The notes below the pieces were generated by a model, which saw only the letters and a list, made by a program, of their open reading frames with translations, made no database searches and was not told the DNA's origin. 64,000 nt of DNA from Coffea arabica (Eukaryota > Streptophyta > Magnoliopsida > Gentianales > Rubiaceae), in assembly GCF_036785885.1 (NCBI RefSeq), contig NC_092330.1, forward strand, positions 7,536,525-7,600,524, in the 5' to 3' direction. Shown here piece by piece: positions 34,501-47,474 of this stretch (positions are counted from its first letter, which is position 1; each line of letters begins with the position of its first letter). Both the position numbers and the translations under genes were made by a program.

Positions 34501-37242
34501 TTCGGTGATGAAGGCAGTCTTCTCCTGATCTTCCTCGTCCAGAGCTATCTGGTGATAACCCTTGAAAGCATCCAGAAAGCAGAAAATCTCGTACCCCGTT
34601 GTTGAGTCGACCAGCTGGTCGATACGAGGGAGGGGGTAACAATCCTTCGGACAGGCCCTGTTCAGGTCGGTGAAGTCTACACACATCCTCCAGGCCCTAT
34701 CCTCCTTTTTGACCAGCACGGGGTTGGCCAGCCAGGTCGGATAGTAGATCTCCTTCACAATTTTGGCCTCCAATAGCTTGCCTACCTCTTCTTTGACGAA
34801 CTCGTTGCGCTCGGGAGCGAAATTCCTCTTCTTTTGCTTCACTGGCCGGATGTTTGGGTCAACGTGCAATTTGTGAACTGCCAGCTCGGGAAGGACTCCG
34901 GGCATGTCATCAGCACTCCACGCAAAAATCTCGGCATATTCCTCCAGCAGAGACTCCAGAGCTCTCTGTGTCAGCTCGCTCAATCCAGCTCCGGTCCTTA
35001 CCCCACGATCAGGTCGCTTGAGACAGATGGGCAGTTCGACCAGACTCTCATCCGTCTCCAAACTTTCCTCCTTTTCAGCAGGCTCCCAGGGCTCCAGACA
35101 GGTCGTCTGGGCCACCAGCTTCTCCTTGCCTTTGAGGGTTGCGATGTAACACGCCCGAGCCACCTCCGGGTCCCCCAGCACCTCGGCCACCCCATCAGGC
35201 GTTGGGAACTTCATGCTAAGGTGCAGGGTCGAACAGACAGCTCGGAGTGCATTTAGGGTAGGTCGTCCCAGTATCATATTGTAGGAGGACGGCTCCTTTA
35301 CCACCGCGAAATTCACCGGGACAGTTCGGCACTTGGGTGATTCTCCTACGGTGACCATGATGGTTATCATTCCTTCTGGCCTGACTGGCGGACCTGCAAA
35401 ACCTATCAAGGGAGTTCGAACGGGGATGAGCTGCTTGTCTTCCAGCTGCAACTCCTTGAAGGTTTTGTAATACAGCACATCGATGGCACTCCCATTGTCG
35501 ATGTACACTTTCTTTACCTTGTAGTTACACATGATAACTTCTACCACAATTGCTTCATGGTTATTGGAGGCTAAGGGTACTGCGTCCTCTGGCCCATATA
35601 TGATCTCCTCGTACACCTTTAATCGCTTATTCGAGCTCTCCCTGCTGGGAGGAGGTCGGTTGTTTCGCCGAGCCGTGTGGCTATCTCCTCCAGCAGGTCC
35701 TCCCGCAATGGTGTTGATCACTCCGGCTAGGTTCTGGACCCCCTGCTCCGGAGTACGATCACGGGGACCTCGAGGTCGGTCGTGTGAGCTAGTCGTCCGA
35801 TCTCGCTTGAACCCTCCTTGCTTCTGATCTGCACGCCCGTCACGGACGAACTGCCCAAGGTGACCTCTTCGTATCAGTTTCTCGATCTCTTTTTTGAGGT
35901 GTCGACAGTCCTCCGTGTCGTGCCCGACGTCCCTGTGGTACGCACAATACAAGCCCTGATCGCGCTGGGTTTTGTCACCCCCCAACGGCCGAGGAGGGCG
36001 AGAGATCCCTTGCTGTTCCATCACTGCCAAAACCCGAGCTCTGGGCGCAGTGAGCGAGGTCCAGGTCTTTTCCTTCTCCCATGGTCGGCTCCGAGGCAAG
36101 CGCTCTGGTATACTTTTTCGGCCCTGACCAGGCCGTGTCTCCCCCAGGTCGACTCCCTTCCTGCGCTTGTCATCCCGCAACCTTTCCTGGGCGCCCTTCA
36201 GACGGTTGGCCTCCTCGGCATTCGCCTTCTCGTGGGCTCGATCTAGCATTTCCCGGACGGACTTGGGAGGTCTTTCTACAAACTCCGTATACAACTTCTG
36301 CTTGCGTAACCCGTTGACAAAGGCAGCCATCACCATCTTGTCATCTCTGTCCCGCACCTGAAGGGATTCATTGTTGAAGCGTACCATATACTCACGTAAT
36401 GACTCCTCGGGCCCTTGATGAACAGTCATCAAATGGGCCGTAGTTTTGGAATAAGCGCGAGAGGAGACGAACTGGGCCGCAAACAGCCTCGCAAGCTGGC
36501 TGAACGACCGAACCGACCTGGGGGGCAAACCCTGGAACCACTGCCGAGCCTTTCCTTCCAGGAACATTGGAAAAGTCTTGCACCTAACCGCATCCGCGGC
36601 TGTCTGCAGGCGCATCTGAGTCAGGAACGCAAACAAGTGATCCTCCGGATCCGTGGTCGCGTCGTAGGACTTCATGAATGGTATTTTGAACTTGGCAGGC
36701 AGAGGGTAGTCTTCGATATCCGGTACGAAAGGAGAGGCAGTGTACCTATCCGCCTCCGGATCCAGCAGGAGATCCAGTTCATCCTGGACCTGATAATTCT
36801 CCTTCCTGTGAGGGTCCTCCATCCGAGCAGGCCTCAGAACGGGCTCCGGATGGCTAGTTCGGGAATTCCTATGAGAGGGCTCTGGCACCGGGACCTGCTC
36901 GCGTGTAACTTCCCTTCGCGCCCTCTTCGACCTGGGGCTTCCAGATCGGGATTCCGAACTCCCTGTCCTGCCCGTTTTCCACACCCGACGCTCTGGACTG
37001 GGAGGGACTCCAGATTGTCCCTTCACTGCACCAGATTGTCCAGATTGTCCCTTCAAGTACGTCACAATAGCCTCAAAGGTAGGCAAGTTCGCGGCAACCG
37101 ACTGCACCAGTTGTTCCGGCGAGATCTGCGAGAGCTCGACCCTTACCTCCCCTGTGTTGGCTTCCTGGTGAACTTGTTGGGGACCGCCCTGTGCGTTCCC
37201 CTCAGCACCATCCACATTCCTCTGAGATCTGGTCTTCGGCAT
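31561..37242 (-). pseudogene. gag-pol: Tat gag-pol polyprotein, one in-frame stop in the second RNase H
   Basis: A single frame of about 1890 codons runs from ATG 37242 (MPKTRSQ) to TAA near 31561, broken only by TAG at 33060-33058. Gag core (FMKSYDATTDPEDH, then ARQWFQGLPP) is at about 36690-36500. A Tat-type knuckle (CAYHRDVGHDTEDC) is near 35940. Protease has an intact DNGSA at 35499. Reverse transcriptase has YVDD at 34386-34375 and LDAFKGYHQ. RNase H ends near 33600. An Ala/Glu-rich spacer (about 33560-33290) precedes the archaeal-type RNase H (WTLFVDGSS, NNESEYEAL). The stop replaces the residue after SD in its active-site motif (SD-stop-QLIV), so translation ends within this domain and integrase is lost. 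Integrase (GVDLLGPF, SDNGRQF, GQVENVNR) is otherwise complete to 31561. The leader between LTR and ATG is only 48 bp. Confidence 0.92.
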
Positions 37243-37270
37243 GTTGTTCGCGAAAAAAGAGAATACTTGG

Positions 37271-37288
37271 TTCCCACAGACGGCGCCA
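37271..37288 (-). promoter_or_regulatory. Tat primer binding site
   Basis: On the minus strand TGGCGCCGTCTGTGGGAA begins two bases after the LTR terminal CA. This PBS type is common in plant Ty3/gypsy elements. Confidence 0.85.
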
Positions 37289-37290
37289 AT

Positions 37291-37726
37291 TGATGCGACT
37301 GTCGAAGTGAAGATCCGAACTGAGCTGGTTGTGCGTCCGACCTGCACGTGTGCGTGCTGCGGGGCTGAGTCCCCTGTTGCAACTCCGACGATCAAGTCAG
37401 AACTAGTTTGTAAGTGAAAAGAATAGAGTCTGCACTATGAGTAGTGTACCTTGTGTTTCTTATGGGTATGGTATTTATAGAACACCAGGTGGTAGTTTCC
37501 TGGTAGGACAAGGAGTCCTCATTGGAGAGGACTGGTTTCTAGGGCTCTACGACCCAGGTCTGAAGACGTGGCCTCCGCGGTCCATCAAGCCCATCTGCCT
37601 AAGAGGTGGCGCCCGCAGGGGGCTGCCAGCTGACCCGACACTCCAGCCCAGCCCCTCCAGTCCGAGCTCGTGGGCTGGACTGACGTGTGTATGGACCGGG
37701 CCGATGTGTGCCTGGGCCCCACTACA
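37291..37726 (-). repeat. Tat 5' LTR
   Basis: It is 436 bp long and ends exactly at the TSD GGGGA (37727-37731). A minus-strand TATAAATA at 37479-37472 is the likely LTR promoter. A plus-strand open frame shared with the 3' LTR has no domain. Confidence 0.95.
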
Positions 37727-37731
37727 GGGGA

Positions 37732-38680
37732 CGTTGCCATGATCCTATATGTTGTGTCAAAGGTTAGTCAACCAACTACTATTAAAAATAATAATGCCGC
37801 TAGATACTCAAAGAGCAAGAATGTGTAATCTCTTGAGTTGTATTTTTTGGTTTGAACATTAGGGCAAGAATTGAAATTCTAGACACTAAGATGCCTCCAA
37901 ACAAGAATTTCCAATCGATCCATTCGTCAAAATGTCAAATATGTATAGTGTGTGTCTGTTGCTATATATATGTGTGTGTGCGCGCGCGGGTGTTATTTTT
38001 TATGTGATTCTTAGTTAATAACTTGTAGAATCTTGATTGATTGATATTAGTACAACAAGATTTAAGACATAATTAAGATTTTGTGTTTTTCTTTTTTTTT
38101 TTTTTAAGTTTCCAATATCTTGTTTTAGTACAAGATGGAACTTCCAAACATGTGTTTTGATCGATGCAGGCACAGGCTAAATAAGTTAAATGGTTCAAAA
38201 CTTAAATGCCATTCGAACCATTTAACTTATTTAGCCTGTGCCTGCATCGATCAAAACACATGTTTGGAAGTTCCATCTTGTACTAAAACAAGATATTGGA
38301 AACTTTAAAAAAAAAAAAAAGAAAAACACAAAATCTTAATTATGTCTTAAATCTTGTTGTACTAATATCAATCAATCAAGATTCTACAAGTTATTAACTA
38401 AGAATCACATAAAAAATAACACGCGCGCGCGCACACACACATATATATAGCAACAGACACACACTATACATATTTGACATTTTGACGAATGGATCGATTG
38501 GAAATTCTTGTTTGGAGGCATCTTAGTGTCTAGAATTTCAATTCTTGCCCTAATGTTCAAACCAAAAAATACAACTCAAGAGATTACACATTCTTGCACT
38601 TTGAGTATCTAGCGGCATTATTATTTTTAATAGTAGTTGGTTGACTAACCTTTGACACAACATATAGGATCATGGCAACG
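37732..38680. repeat. centre of giant palindrome, 18-nt spacer at 38197-38214
   Basis: The sequence from 37732 to 38196 is followed after 18 bases by its reverse complement to 38680. Arms are nearly identical; I see a one-base difference beside the T/A run (38092-38105 against 38307-38320), ACTCAAAG against CAAAGTGC near the outer end, and variation in the TG/CG tract. No ORF is supported. Confidence 0.95.
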
Positions 38681-38690
38681 TCCCCCATAA

Positions 38691-39822
38691 CAGGATGGAT
38701 ATGGATGCCGTTCAGCCATCGACCTTTGGAATTTTGAGGCTGTATATCTATCTGTTGTGAAAGTTCAGGCAACTGAAGGCAATAATATATAGAACTTCAT
38801 AGTCAAATAACAATACGAATACGTTATAATTAAAAGCCATATTATTATTTTAACCTTTTCTGATTGCGGTGGTGAGAATCTCTCCGTAAAAGATAAACTT
38901 TTGTTGGAAATCAATTAATTGTTAGATATCTCACTTGTGGATGTGTGGCAAAAGAATTAATCACAAGATATTTTATAATTAATTCTTTCCAAATATAATG
39001 AAGTTTGCTTACCTATTTACCAGTTGGTCATTACGTGAAATTTGGAAGACGTCAAAGAATAGATGTATGGAAAGTAGTTAATTGCATTCATGGTAATTAA
39101 ATGTTAAAACTATGATATCTTTTAATTTGTTTTCTAAATATATATTACATGCATGTGTGGAGCCACGTGATTATGCATATATACTCACAAAAACTCGTAA
39201 ACCTTAAATGGAATAAAACTCATGTCTTATTAAGTACCTGTAAACTATACGTTCATATGTATAACCAAAATTTTTTATTTCATGCATTTAGAAATTATGA
39301 ATTACTTTCACATAACTTTATGAATAGAGGTAACAATTTTTTGGCATATTATACTTACCAAATAATGCTTCATTTCTTGAAATATTTAAAAATTTTATAA
39401 CATGATGACTTAGCTTCCCTATTTTTTTATAGAATAGCACCTATGAATATGGTTAACATTTGTAAATTTTATGCATAAGCATAATGAGTTGATAAATATT
39501 TATTAATTTTAATGTCTGTAAACAAAAATAAGAGTTCAAAGTGCTATTAATATGGTATAAATTTTAATCGTAAGATATTCTATAGTTAATTCTTTTCCAA
39601 TTTACCCATTCGCCAGTTAATTATTAAAGCGGATTTAGAAGATGTCATCGAATAGATGCATGGAAAGCATTTAATTGCATCACAAGCATGAAAGTAAATC
39701 TTAACTCTATGCTTTTTTTTTTTAGGTTGAGTGTATATACATAAATGTATGCATATGCATGTGACATTGTTCTTGATTCTATTACATGAATGTGAAGTAA
39801 AATTTTGTAAGAATTCTATCTT
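38691..39822. other. AT-rich non-coding DNA, right arm
   Basis: This mirrors 27098-28243. It lacks about 11 bp relative to the left arm near 39138. No gene is supported. Confidence 0.6.
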
Positions 39823-40543
39823 CGGAAAATGACCAGCTTCATCTCTAACATTTCACAAAATTATTCTTTTCGTCCCTTACTTTTAAAACAATGCAAATTC
39901 ATCCTTGACATTTGAAAACTAAACCTATTACATCCTTGAATCCAATTTTCAATATGAATCAAACCACCTATGAACCTAATTACAAATTTCGGGGATATAA
40001 TTGGTAGACCACTTAGTTAACTCAACTTGATATTCACATGAAATTTAATGAACCCAAAGAGGAAAATTTAAAAATTATAACATAAAAGAGAAGGATTAAT
40101 CTTTCCAACATGGTCATTGTGTATACACTGACGGGTCTAGATATCTGCCACATCATTTCAATTTAAATTTAAACACCAAATTTTGCATGTATGGTATGCA
40201 TCTAAACTTGTAAGCGTATATACTAACAGTGTATGAAAAATTTTTCCAAAAAAGAAACCCTACTAGTCTAAGACAAATAACGGCCCTTTTATGTTATAAT
40301 TTTTAATTTTTTTCCTTTTTTGGTTCAATAAATGTCATGTGAATGTGAAGGAATTGATAGAGTGATCTATCAATTCTATCCCCAAAATTTATTACCAGGT
40401 TACTGGACGGTTTGATTCAGAATAAAAGTTGGGTTCAATAGCTTCAATTTTTTAATGTTAGGGACGAATTTGCTTCATTTTAAAAGTGAGAGATGAAAAG
40501 AATATTTTTGCGAAATGTGAGGGATGGAACAAGTCATTTTCCT
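39823..40543. mobile_element. Mutator-like MITE, right arm copy
   Basis: This is the inverted copy of 26370-27097, with TSD TTCTATCTT at 39814-39822 and 40544-40552. It is 721 bp against 728 bp; part of the difference is a short deletion beside GGGTTCAATAGC near 40435. Confidence 0.85.
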
Positions 40544-40552
40544 TTCTATCTT

Positions 40553-41921
40553 TTATATTATTTGGGTGTATATACATACAAATATACATACACATACACA
40601 TTCACATACATGAGCGCAGCCACATAATTACACACATTTAAGTACATTTATTCATATATCTTATATACTTCTCAACCAATTGTTGCCACAAAAACATGGA
40701 TTACAACTAATATGGATATCGACGTTCTGCTTAATCTGGAAATTTTTTTTAAAACCCCAATCCTTACAAAGGGATAAGGGTGATAAATGTTTATTTTGAA
40801 TATTTTTAGTGTGTGTTTATTGTTTAGTTTTTGGTATGTTTTAGTCATTTTAAGAGCTAATTAACTTGATTTCTTGCGAATATTGCATTTTGTGGTAAAA
40901 GTGGAAAAAATTTGCACCTCTATGGCGTTAAGTGGTTTTAAACTTCATGTTCTTGTAGATTTTGTTCATTCAATCATCCAATCAAGTAAAATGAGAAGAT
41001 ATTGGATGATTCTTGATTATTTGAAATGATTCTCAAGTTACATGAAGTGCAAAATACTCTAAGTATGAAATGCTATCAAGTGACATTGAAAAAGGTAATA
41101 GGGTGTAAATTATAATGTATTTATATGCATAACTTACTAATTAACTATGTTATTTGATCATCCCTGACCCCACCCAACCCACCAACTGCTCCATTTTTCT
41201 TTTTATGGGGCGGGCACCCGCGTGTAGTCACCCCGTTGCTGCCCATAAGATTGAGTCCCCTTATTCAGTTGAGGATTGCTTTTCAACTAATGGATGTATG
41301 GGCTAAATAAGTTAATTGGGCCGAGTGGGGTTTAGCAAGAAATCAACCTTGGGAGCCCATGAACCCATGCCTACTTAGTATTGGGGCTTGATATCTTATT
41401 ATGAGATCCTAAAACCAATATGCTCTAGTTGTATTTTCTCAAGAAATTTAGGCCCAACATTATAGCAATAACCAAATTTTAATTAGACACAACCAAGAAT
41501 TTACTGTAAAAGTCTGATATGATTTTAAAGCCCTAGCTTTAGCTAAATAAACCAGTAAATTGTAAACCCAAATATAATGACAAATAAGCTTTTTTATGGA
41601 TGGGTTTAATTCTAGGGCCAAACTCAAATTCAAATGATATGATGACAACGTACACAGTGATCATAGATTCGAAGATTTGATGCAAGTATTGAACTCTAAA
41701 CATCAAACTAAAGTTCCATAATTTTGGATGGCAAAACCAAAAGGTTAAAAAACTAAAACCAAAAAACGTGCTTGAATGCACTATGTTTAAATTGCAGATT
41801 TAGAGTCAAGAGATACGATAACATCATAAGGAAAAAAAGTATGGAAACTCTACAAACACCTAAAGAACCTTCATACTTGAGTGAAAAATAAAAAGATAAT
41901 CTTCGCAAAATATGGAATTGA
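40553..41921. other. AT-rich non-coding DNA, right arm
   Basis: This mirrors 24991-26360. It has small differences from the left arm only, and no gene is supported. Confidence 0.6.
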
Positions 41922-43186
41922 TGTTAGGTATGATCCAAAAAAATTGACCAACAGGAACAATAAAGTTCTAGACAACCTAATAAAAGACAATAACAAATCA
42001 AATAAATCAAACAGGAAAAGACAGAATTTTAAGTGGTTCAGCTAAATTGACCTATGCGGGTAACAGATTTATTATTATAGAAAGAGAGTACACAATCCTA
42101 AAAAATAATTACCAGGCCTGCAAAGCACTGAAAACACAAAAAAGCCTAATTAGTACTAAATGCTTTAACGGCCCAAAAACCCATAACTTACTCTTTTGAT
42201 TTGATACCTAATGAAAATCTCTCTTAGACTGGGGCATGGGCGTCCTAAAACTCTTTTAAACTGGTGCATATGGCACTTGGGCTGGTATCCTTAGTACATG
42301 TAGACTCACTTCAGGCCACTCTATTTATAACCACCAAGAGGAGAGATTTCTTTGTAAAATTCTCGATGTAGGATACAAAAATAAATTCAGCAAATCTTTA
42401 GTTTGGCGTGCATTCAATTTCAGGAAATTGCAAACAAATAGCAAATAACTTCCACCTTCTCCATAAAAATCCCAACGGATCTCAACGGACCACAAAAATC
42501 CAAAGAACCCCAATGAGCTACCAACAAATCAAGATACAAAAGGTTCAACAGGTCCCAATGGGTCAAAACTCATAAAAAATTCAACAGATTCTGACAGGAT
42601 AAAAAATCACGAGCATAGTAATTTTGCTACACCTTCTTCTCAAAACCCTCAACGAGTTCCAACAAGCCAAATAATTCTTCTTCAAAAATCAACTAAACTC
42701 TAACAAGGAATTTTTCTTCACTCTCTATAGCACTAAATCAACGTTCTGGAATTGATATTGATAGTTTGTTATTGTCATCAAGAACCCAAAACCTAACCCA
42801 AAACTGAATTCAAAACCTAAACTTGAAACCTGAAACTTTGATACCAATTTGTTACATTTGGTCCCAGGAAAATGACCAATGAGAACAATAGGATTCTAGA
42901 CAATCCAATAATGACAATAACAAATCAAATAAATCAAGTAGAGAAATATAGAATTTCAAGTGATTTGGTCGAATTGACCTACGGCCACGGGTGAAAGGGT
43001 AGTAGATTTACTATAATAGAAAGAGAGTATAAAATCCTAGGAAATAAATTCTAAACCCAAAAAGCACCTAAAACTGAAAACACAAAAAACCCTAAATAGC
43101 ACTAAATGCTTAGTGGCCCAAAGGCACATAAATTGCTCTTTTGGTTTAATGTCTAATCAAAATCTCTCTTAGACTGGGGGTGTGAG
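41922..43186 (-). mobile_element. TRIM-like element, right arm copy
   Basis: LTR2 is at 41922-42377, the 3' part of LTR1 is at 42850-43186, and the PBS is at 42846-42833. The last five bases (GTGAG, 43182-43186) are the left TSD of the complete Athila. Confidence 0.8.
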
Positions 43187-44800
43187 TGACAGGTGCCGAA
43201 CCTGTGCAATAATAATTACTAAAAAGTCCTAATTACCACCACAATTAATTATATAACAAATCCAAGTACTGGAGCAGGGACCCTAGGTGTGCAATGGGTT
43301 ACTTGATTCACCATGTTCCCGAAGAGTTTGCTTGATCTGATATACCAGATTAGTCTATAAGAATATTAATTTTGTGTACAATGGCAAGTAGGGTCGATTC
43401 CTCAGGGAGCGGGTAGGAAATTATTTCTTTCCAAATTAGTAGAACGAAATTGGGGGATTTTCAATGGGAGGCAAGTAAATAAAAATAAGAATAAAAATAA
43501 AGCGAACTAAATTCAGAACTAACTCACAAAGCACAATTCAATAAAAATAGCAATTAATAAAAGTTCTACCCAAAGGATTAACTGCTCAGGCACGGTCCAA
43601 TTAAATGATCATCGATGCAAAGATATTGCATCCATTCATCACTAGGTTGGTTATAGTTATCAATAAGCTCTGACAACCAGTTCTTCCTTACCTTTTCGAC
43701 AGTCAAGGTACGACCATTGACTACTTCCCTAACCAGATAACAACCCGAGGTAAGATCGTAGGAATTTAATTACCCAATTGCATTAAAACTAGAAGAACCC
43801 AACCCTAACCAATAAACACGCTAAGAGGGTTTATTTAAGCTAGATCTTGCGTTTCCCCATCATAAAACCAATTATGGTGGTTGCCACGAGGTGTTAACTA
43901 AATGAACAATTACGGATTCTATTTAATTAACGTGGCAGTAGGCTATTAAATCAAATCAAATACCCGGCCGTTGCTATTCAATTAATAAAATACCCATAAA
44001 CAATTAATTCAGGAAACGCACGAATAGCAATTAATTAGAGAAAATAATGAAGATTCGGTTAGATCTCACAGATATTATGGACCGCGCCCTCGCGTCAACC
44101 TTTGGGTAGAGGAGGGAATTAGCCGCTCCTCATCGTGTCAATCCCGCGTGATTTAATTGAATGCATTCAATTAATTTCCCGAGAATTGAAAAAGATGAAT
44201 TAGCGAAGGAACGGATGAAAAACCTTTTGCTTCCCTTTGTGGGGTTTCGTGTTCGTACCCCTGGGGCGAAAGTAGAAGCAAAAGTCGAATAGGAAAAATT
44301 GTACAGAAGCCAAAAGCAAAAGCTACAGCAAAGGAGAAAATCTCCAATGTCTGACCCAGAGCCGCAGAAAACAAAAGAGAAAGACTCAAGCGTCTGACAA
44401 ATCATTCCCCCAAAAAGTAGAAAAAGAGAGACTAGGCTAAAAAGTAGTTGTCCTTTGAATCTTGCTTTTCCCTTCTTTATAGCCGCCGCTCCCAGAAGTC
44501 ACGAAAGAGACGTCTGGCCCAAATTGATTGAAACCAAGGGACTTTTGGAAGTTTTAATCCTGTGCTCCTGGTTCACGTGGATCACGGTCCGTCTTTCGGT
44601 TTCGTCCACCTTCTAAGGCGTGGCCACGCCCTGAGACGAAAAGTCTTCTGGAAATTTACCCTGCGAGATCATTTTTAATGCCGATCACCTATAATTCATA
44701 CAAATGCGAGATATGAGTTAAACCTCAGTACTTAGCACAGTAAATAGCCAAAATTAGGACAAAATAACACTGCAAAATGTGCCAAATAACTGCTCTATCA
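43187..44800 (-). repeat. Athila 3' LTR, right arm
   Basis: It is 1614 bp with termini TGATAGAGC and CACCTGTCA in element orientation. It is closer to the left-arm LTR than to the 5' LTR of its own element, for example sharing CACCTGTCA where the 5' LTR has CACCTATCA. TATA is at 44481-44475. Confidence 0.95.
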
Positions 44801-44835
44801 AATCCCCCCACACCTAGACAATGCTTGTCCTCAAG
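44801..44835 (-). promoter_or_regulatory. Athila polypurine tract, right arm
   Basis: GGTGTGGGGGGATT directly precedes the 3' LTR on the minus strand. The internal second copy of this module is at about 46112-46145. Confidence 0.9.
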
Positions 44836-45275
44836 CATTCCAGAGCTCAGAAGTACAATCAAGAGAGCAGAGGGTATGTAATAGTCTATACTAACACAAG
44901 CATCTAAGGTCCCTTACAATATCGCCGAGATTAGAACACACCGGGCAGGTTGTAATTCAAAGAAGATATGTAAATACTAAGAACTCTCAAGTCAACATCA
45001 CGGAATGCCATTACCATAGGCTTGCACATTTATCACATCTCCACCACTTAAAAGTGAACTAAACACGTAGATCAAAGGGACTTTAATAGGGTTGTAATGG
45101 GGCTTAGGTGAATGGCGGGTTAAGACGGTATAGATAGGGGGTAAAGTGTCAAGAGAATGTCCGAAACTCACCAATAACCACAGTGCTTACCGGAGGAGTT
45201 TCACTAACAAGGCAGTTTCCATTTGCTGTACACCCTGTCCAAGTGCCCCAATTTTTTTTTTTTTTGAACTGCCCG

Positions 45276-45383
45276 CAAGGCGTGGGCACGCCTTGTAGGG
45301 CATGGTCCTCTGGTCACGAGGTCTCTTCAGTTTTTTTTTTTTTTTTTAAGGGAGAAAGTCCTGCAAGGCGTGGGCACGCCTTG
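45276..45383. repeat. dyad motif pair downstream of env-position ORF, right arm
   Basis: Copies at 45276-45295 and 45364-45383 mirror 21532-21636, and the 20-bp sequence is unchanged in both. Adjacent T runs have different lengths from the left arm. Confidence 0.9.
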
Positions 45384-46221
45384 TAAGCCAACTTCCTCTG
45401 GTCAGTGGCCTTTTCCCAATTTCCCTTCCTTTATACAAGGATAGCATCATATAGCTCCTAATCTAACAGCACTTGCAACCCCAATTTTGTTTGCTTTGCA
45501 CAAATGATGGAATTCAGGCATCCCTTGACAACACAGGGGTAAACAAGAAAGTTTAAAAAGGTCTTGGGTTAACAAACACGGATAACAACCAGAAACGAAG
45601 GACAAAAGCTCAAATTGGTTCACTATTGGGAAACAAGATGAAGGCATGGTTTTTAGGAGGTTAAAGGGGGTTTAATCCTAAATGCCCCTATCATTTCAAA
45701 TGCATCCAATTCAACAAAATGTGGTCTCGACATGTACAAAATAGCAAGTTCTAGAATGTTCATACCATGTGCAATACCCACTCAATCAAGCAGAAATAGA
45801 GCAAACAAGGATAATATGCTCAAACAAGGCTCAAAAGCTCCCCAAAAGTTACAAGAATGGGTCCACTCCAGCACATTCAACACTCAACGACATTGCCAAG
45901 GAAAACAAAATGCACAGCTAGCATATGTGACCACACACCCACTCACTTTGATTGTGTTATTCATCACAGCACATGCCCAACACTAACAAGCATAGAAATA
46001 ACCAAAGAAAACCGACTAACTACTATGTTTTTCATTCTTTTCCATTCATCCCATGTTTTTTAAGTAATCAAAGCAAAAGCAAAAAGAACTAATGAAAAAG
46101 AACTAATGGCCACTCCCCCCACACCTAAGACCTACATTGTCCTCAATGTAAAAGAGAGAAATAAAGTACTAGGAGGAAAGAAAAGAAACTTCCCTGACCA
46201 CCGGGGAGTGAAAACGAGATA

Positions 46222-47474
46222 CTAAGGCGGAGGGGGGTGAGGCGGTGTGAATCCAATGTGAGCGTAGAAGGCCGCCTGATTCTCTGCCTGAATGCGGGCG
46301 AAGACCTGGAGCGCCATAAGACGGCCATCTATCCTCGACAGCTGGTTGTTGAGCTCATGAACACCCTCTTGGAGGTCCGGGTAGCGGGGGTCCCCAGCAG
46401 GAGGAGCATGAGAGGAGGAGGGACCTGCCTGGTCCGGATGGGGTGGAGAGCCAGTGGAGGGTGCGGTGGTAGGCTCCCGAGGCTGCGGACCGTCATCACC
46501 AGGGCCCGTAAACTGATAGATATCGCCCACTTTGCAAATAACCCCCATTCGCTCCAAACTGCGCAAATCCAGTGGCTCAACCTCTCGAGTTAGGGCGAAG
46601 TTGTGCTCCTTGTCGAGGTCTAGCAATCCCAATCGGATGGCCAAGTGGGTAATGAGCGAGTCTAGGATAATCGGTTTATTGCGCTTATGAATGACTGACT
46701 CCATTTGAGTGGCTATCCAACACCCAAAATTAACCTTAACATTGTTGCGCATGCACCAAAGGAAGTAGAATTCTGCTTTGGTAGGGGTGCCGGAAGAATC
46801 CTTCCGCCCCGAGAAATTGTGAGCTAAGAACCTGTGAACAACCTTCAAGAACGGATCCTTCAGATGGGAAGCCTTCGACTGACTCGGATTGTAAACCTGA
46901 CGATCCGTGGACCACTCCCTCCAAATGTCAATGTAGTCAGTAGAGAACGGTCGGGTGTAGTCACACGCACTGTTTATATAAGCCCCGGAGGCAATGGTGT
47001 CCTCACTAACAAACCCCAAAGTCAGGTTAAACTCATTAATGGACATACCAAACTGAGTACCTCCCAATCTGAAATTAATGACCTCTGGCTCATCCAAAGT
47101 GATGAACTCATTTCTGTTGAACTCGAATGTGGAGAAGAATTCACAACACAGCTCCTCAAACGTAGGGTAGTTAATGATTAGATATTTTTGCCAACCTATG
47201 GCCGAGAATAACTGTTCAACTTCCCGAGCAATTCGCAAATGGTCCAAGGTTGGGGCATGAAAGCACTTACAAGGAGTAAAAGGACGGTTTGCCAAGTTAT
47301 TAAACCGCAACATTTGTGCCTGTGTAAGATTAGTGACCGTTTCCCCCCTCCTCCAGGAGACATAGTGCTCTTATTCAGGCCCAGACGAGACCGAATGGTG
47401 GGTTGAACCGGGGCTCGCCTCTTGCGAGGCTGGGACCCAGACGGCCCAACAGTGGTTGTCTTTTTAGGAGGCAT
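46222..47474 (-). pseudogene. Athila env-position ORF, right arm, frameshifted
   Basis: This is the same gene as 19442-20694. Its basic N-terminal part starts at ATG 47474 and the main frame is 47313-46222 (363 aa). The six-base C run on the plus strand near 47343-47348 carries the same frameshift. It differs by few residues from the left copy, for example EVINFRLGG against EVINFILGG and DPFLK against DPVLK. No signal peptide or membrane segment is seen. Confidence 0.82.

Larger units (their letters stand above)
28249..37726 (-). mobile_element. complete Tat-lineage Ty3/gypsy retrotransposon with antisense ORF
   Basis: It is a 9478-bp element on the minus strand with 436-bp LTRs, a PBS, one long gag-pol frame, an antisense extra ORF and a PPT. 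TSD GGGGA at 28244-28248 and 37727-37731 is perfect, and the right arm of the palindrome (near 38681-38690) shows the empty site. The LTRs differ at 5 of 436 positions by my count, all transitions, so the insertion is young. The archaeal-type second RNase H places it in the Tat lineage; the short LTRs, absence of ORF1 and antisense ORF place it outside Ogre, nearer Retand/Grande-like elements. It is more GC-rich than the surrounding DNA. Confidence 0.95.
16930..38196. repeat. left arm of giant palindrome (interrupted by Tat element)
   Basis: Every landmark from 16930 to 28248 and from 37732 to 38196 recurs in reverse order and opposite strand between 38215 and 49985: Athila integrase, env-position ORF, LTR, the small LTR element, the MITE and the flanking AT-rich DNA. 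The left arm additionally holds the Tat element (28249-37726) and is cut at 16930 by Ogre, so the arm probably continues left of the window. Divergence between arms is low, on the order of a few differences per kb by eye, with several small indels. Confidence 0.93.
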
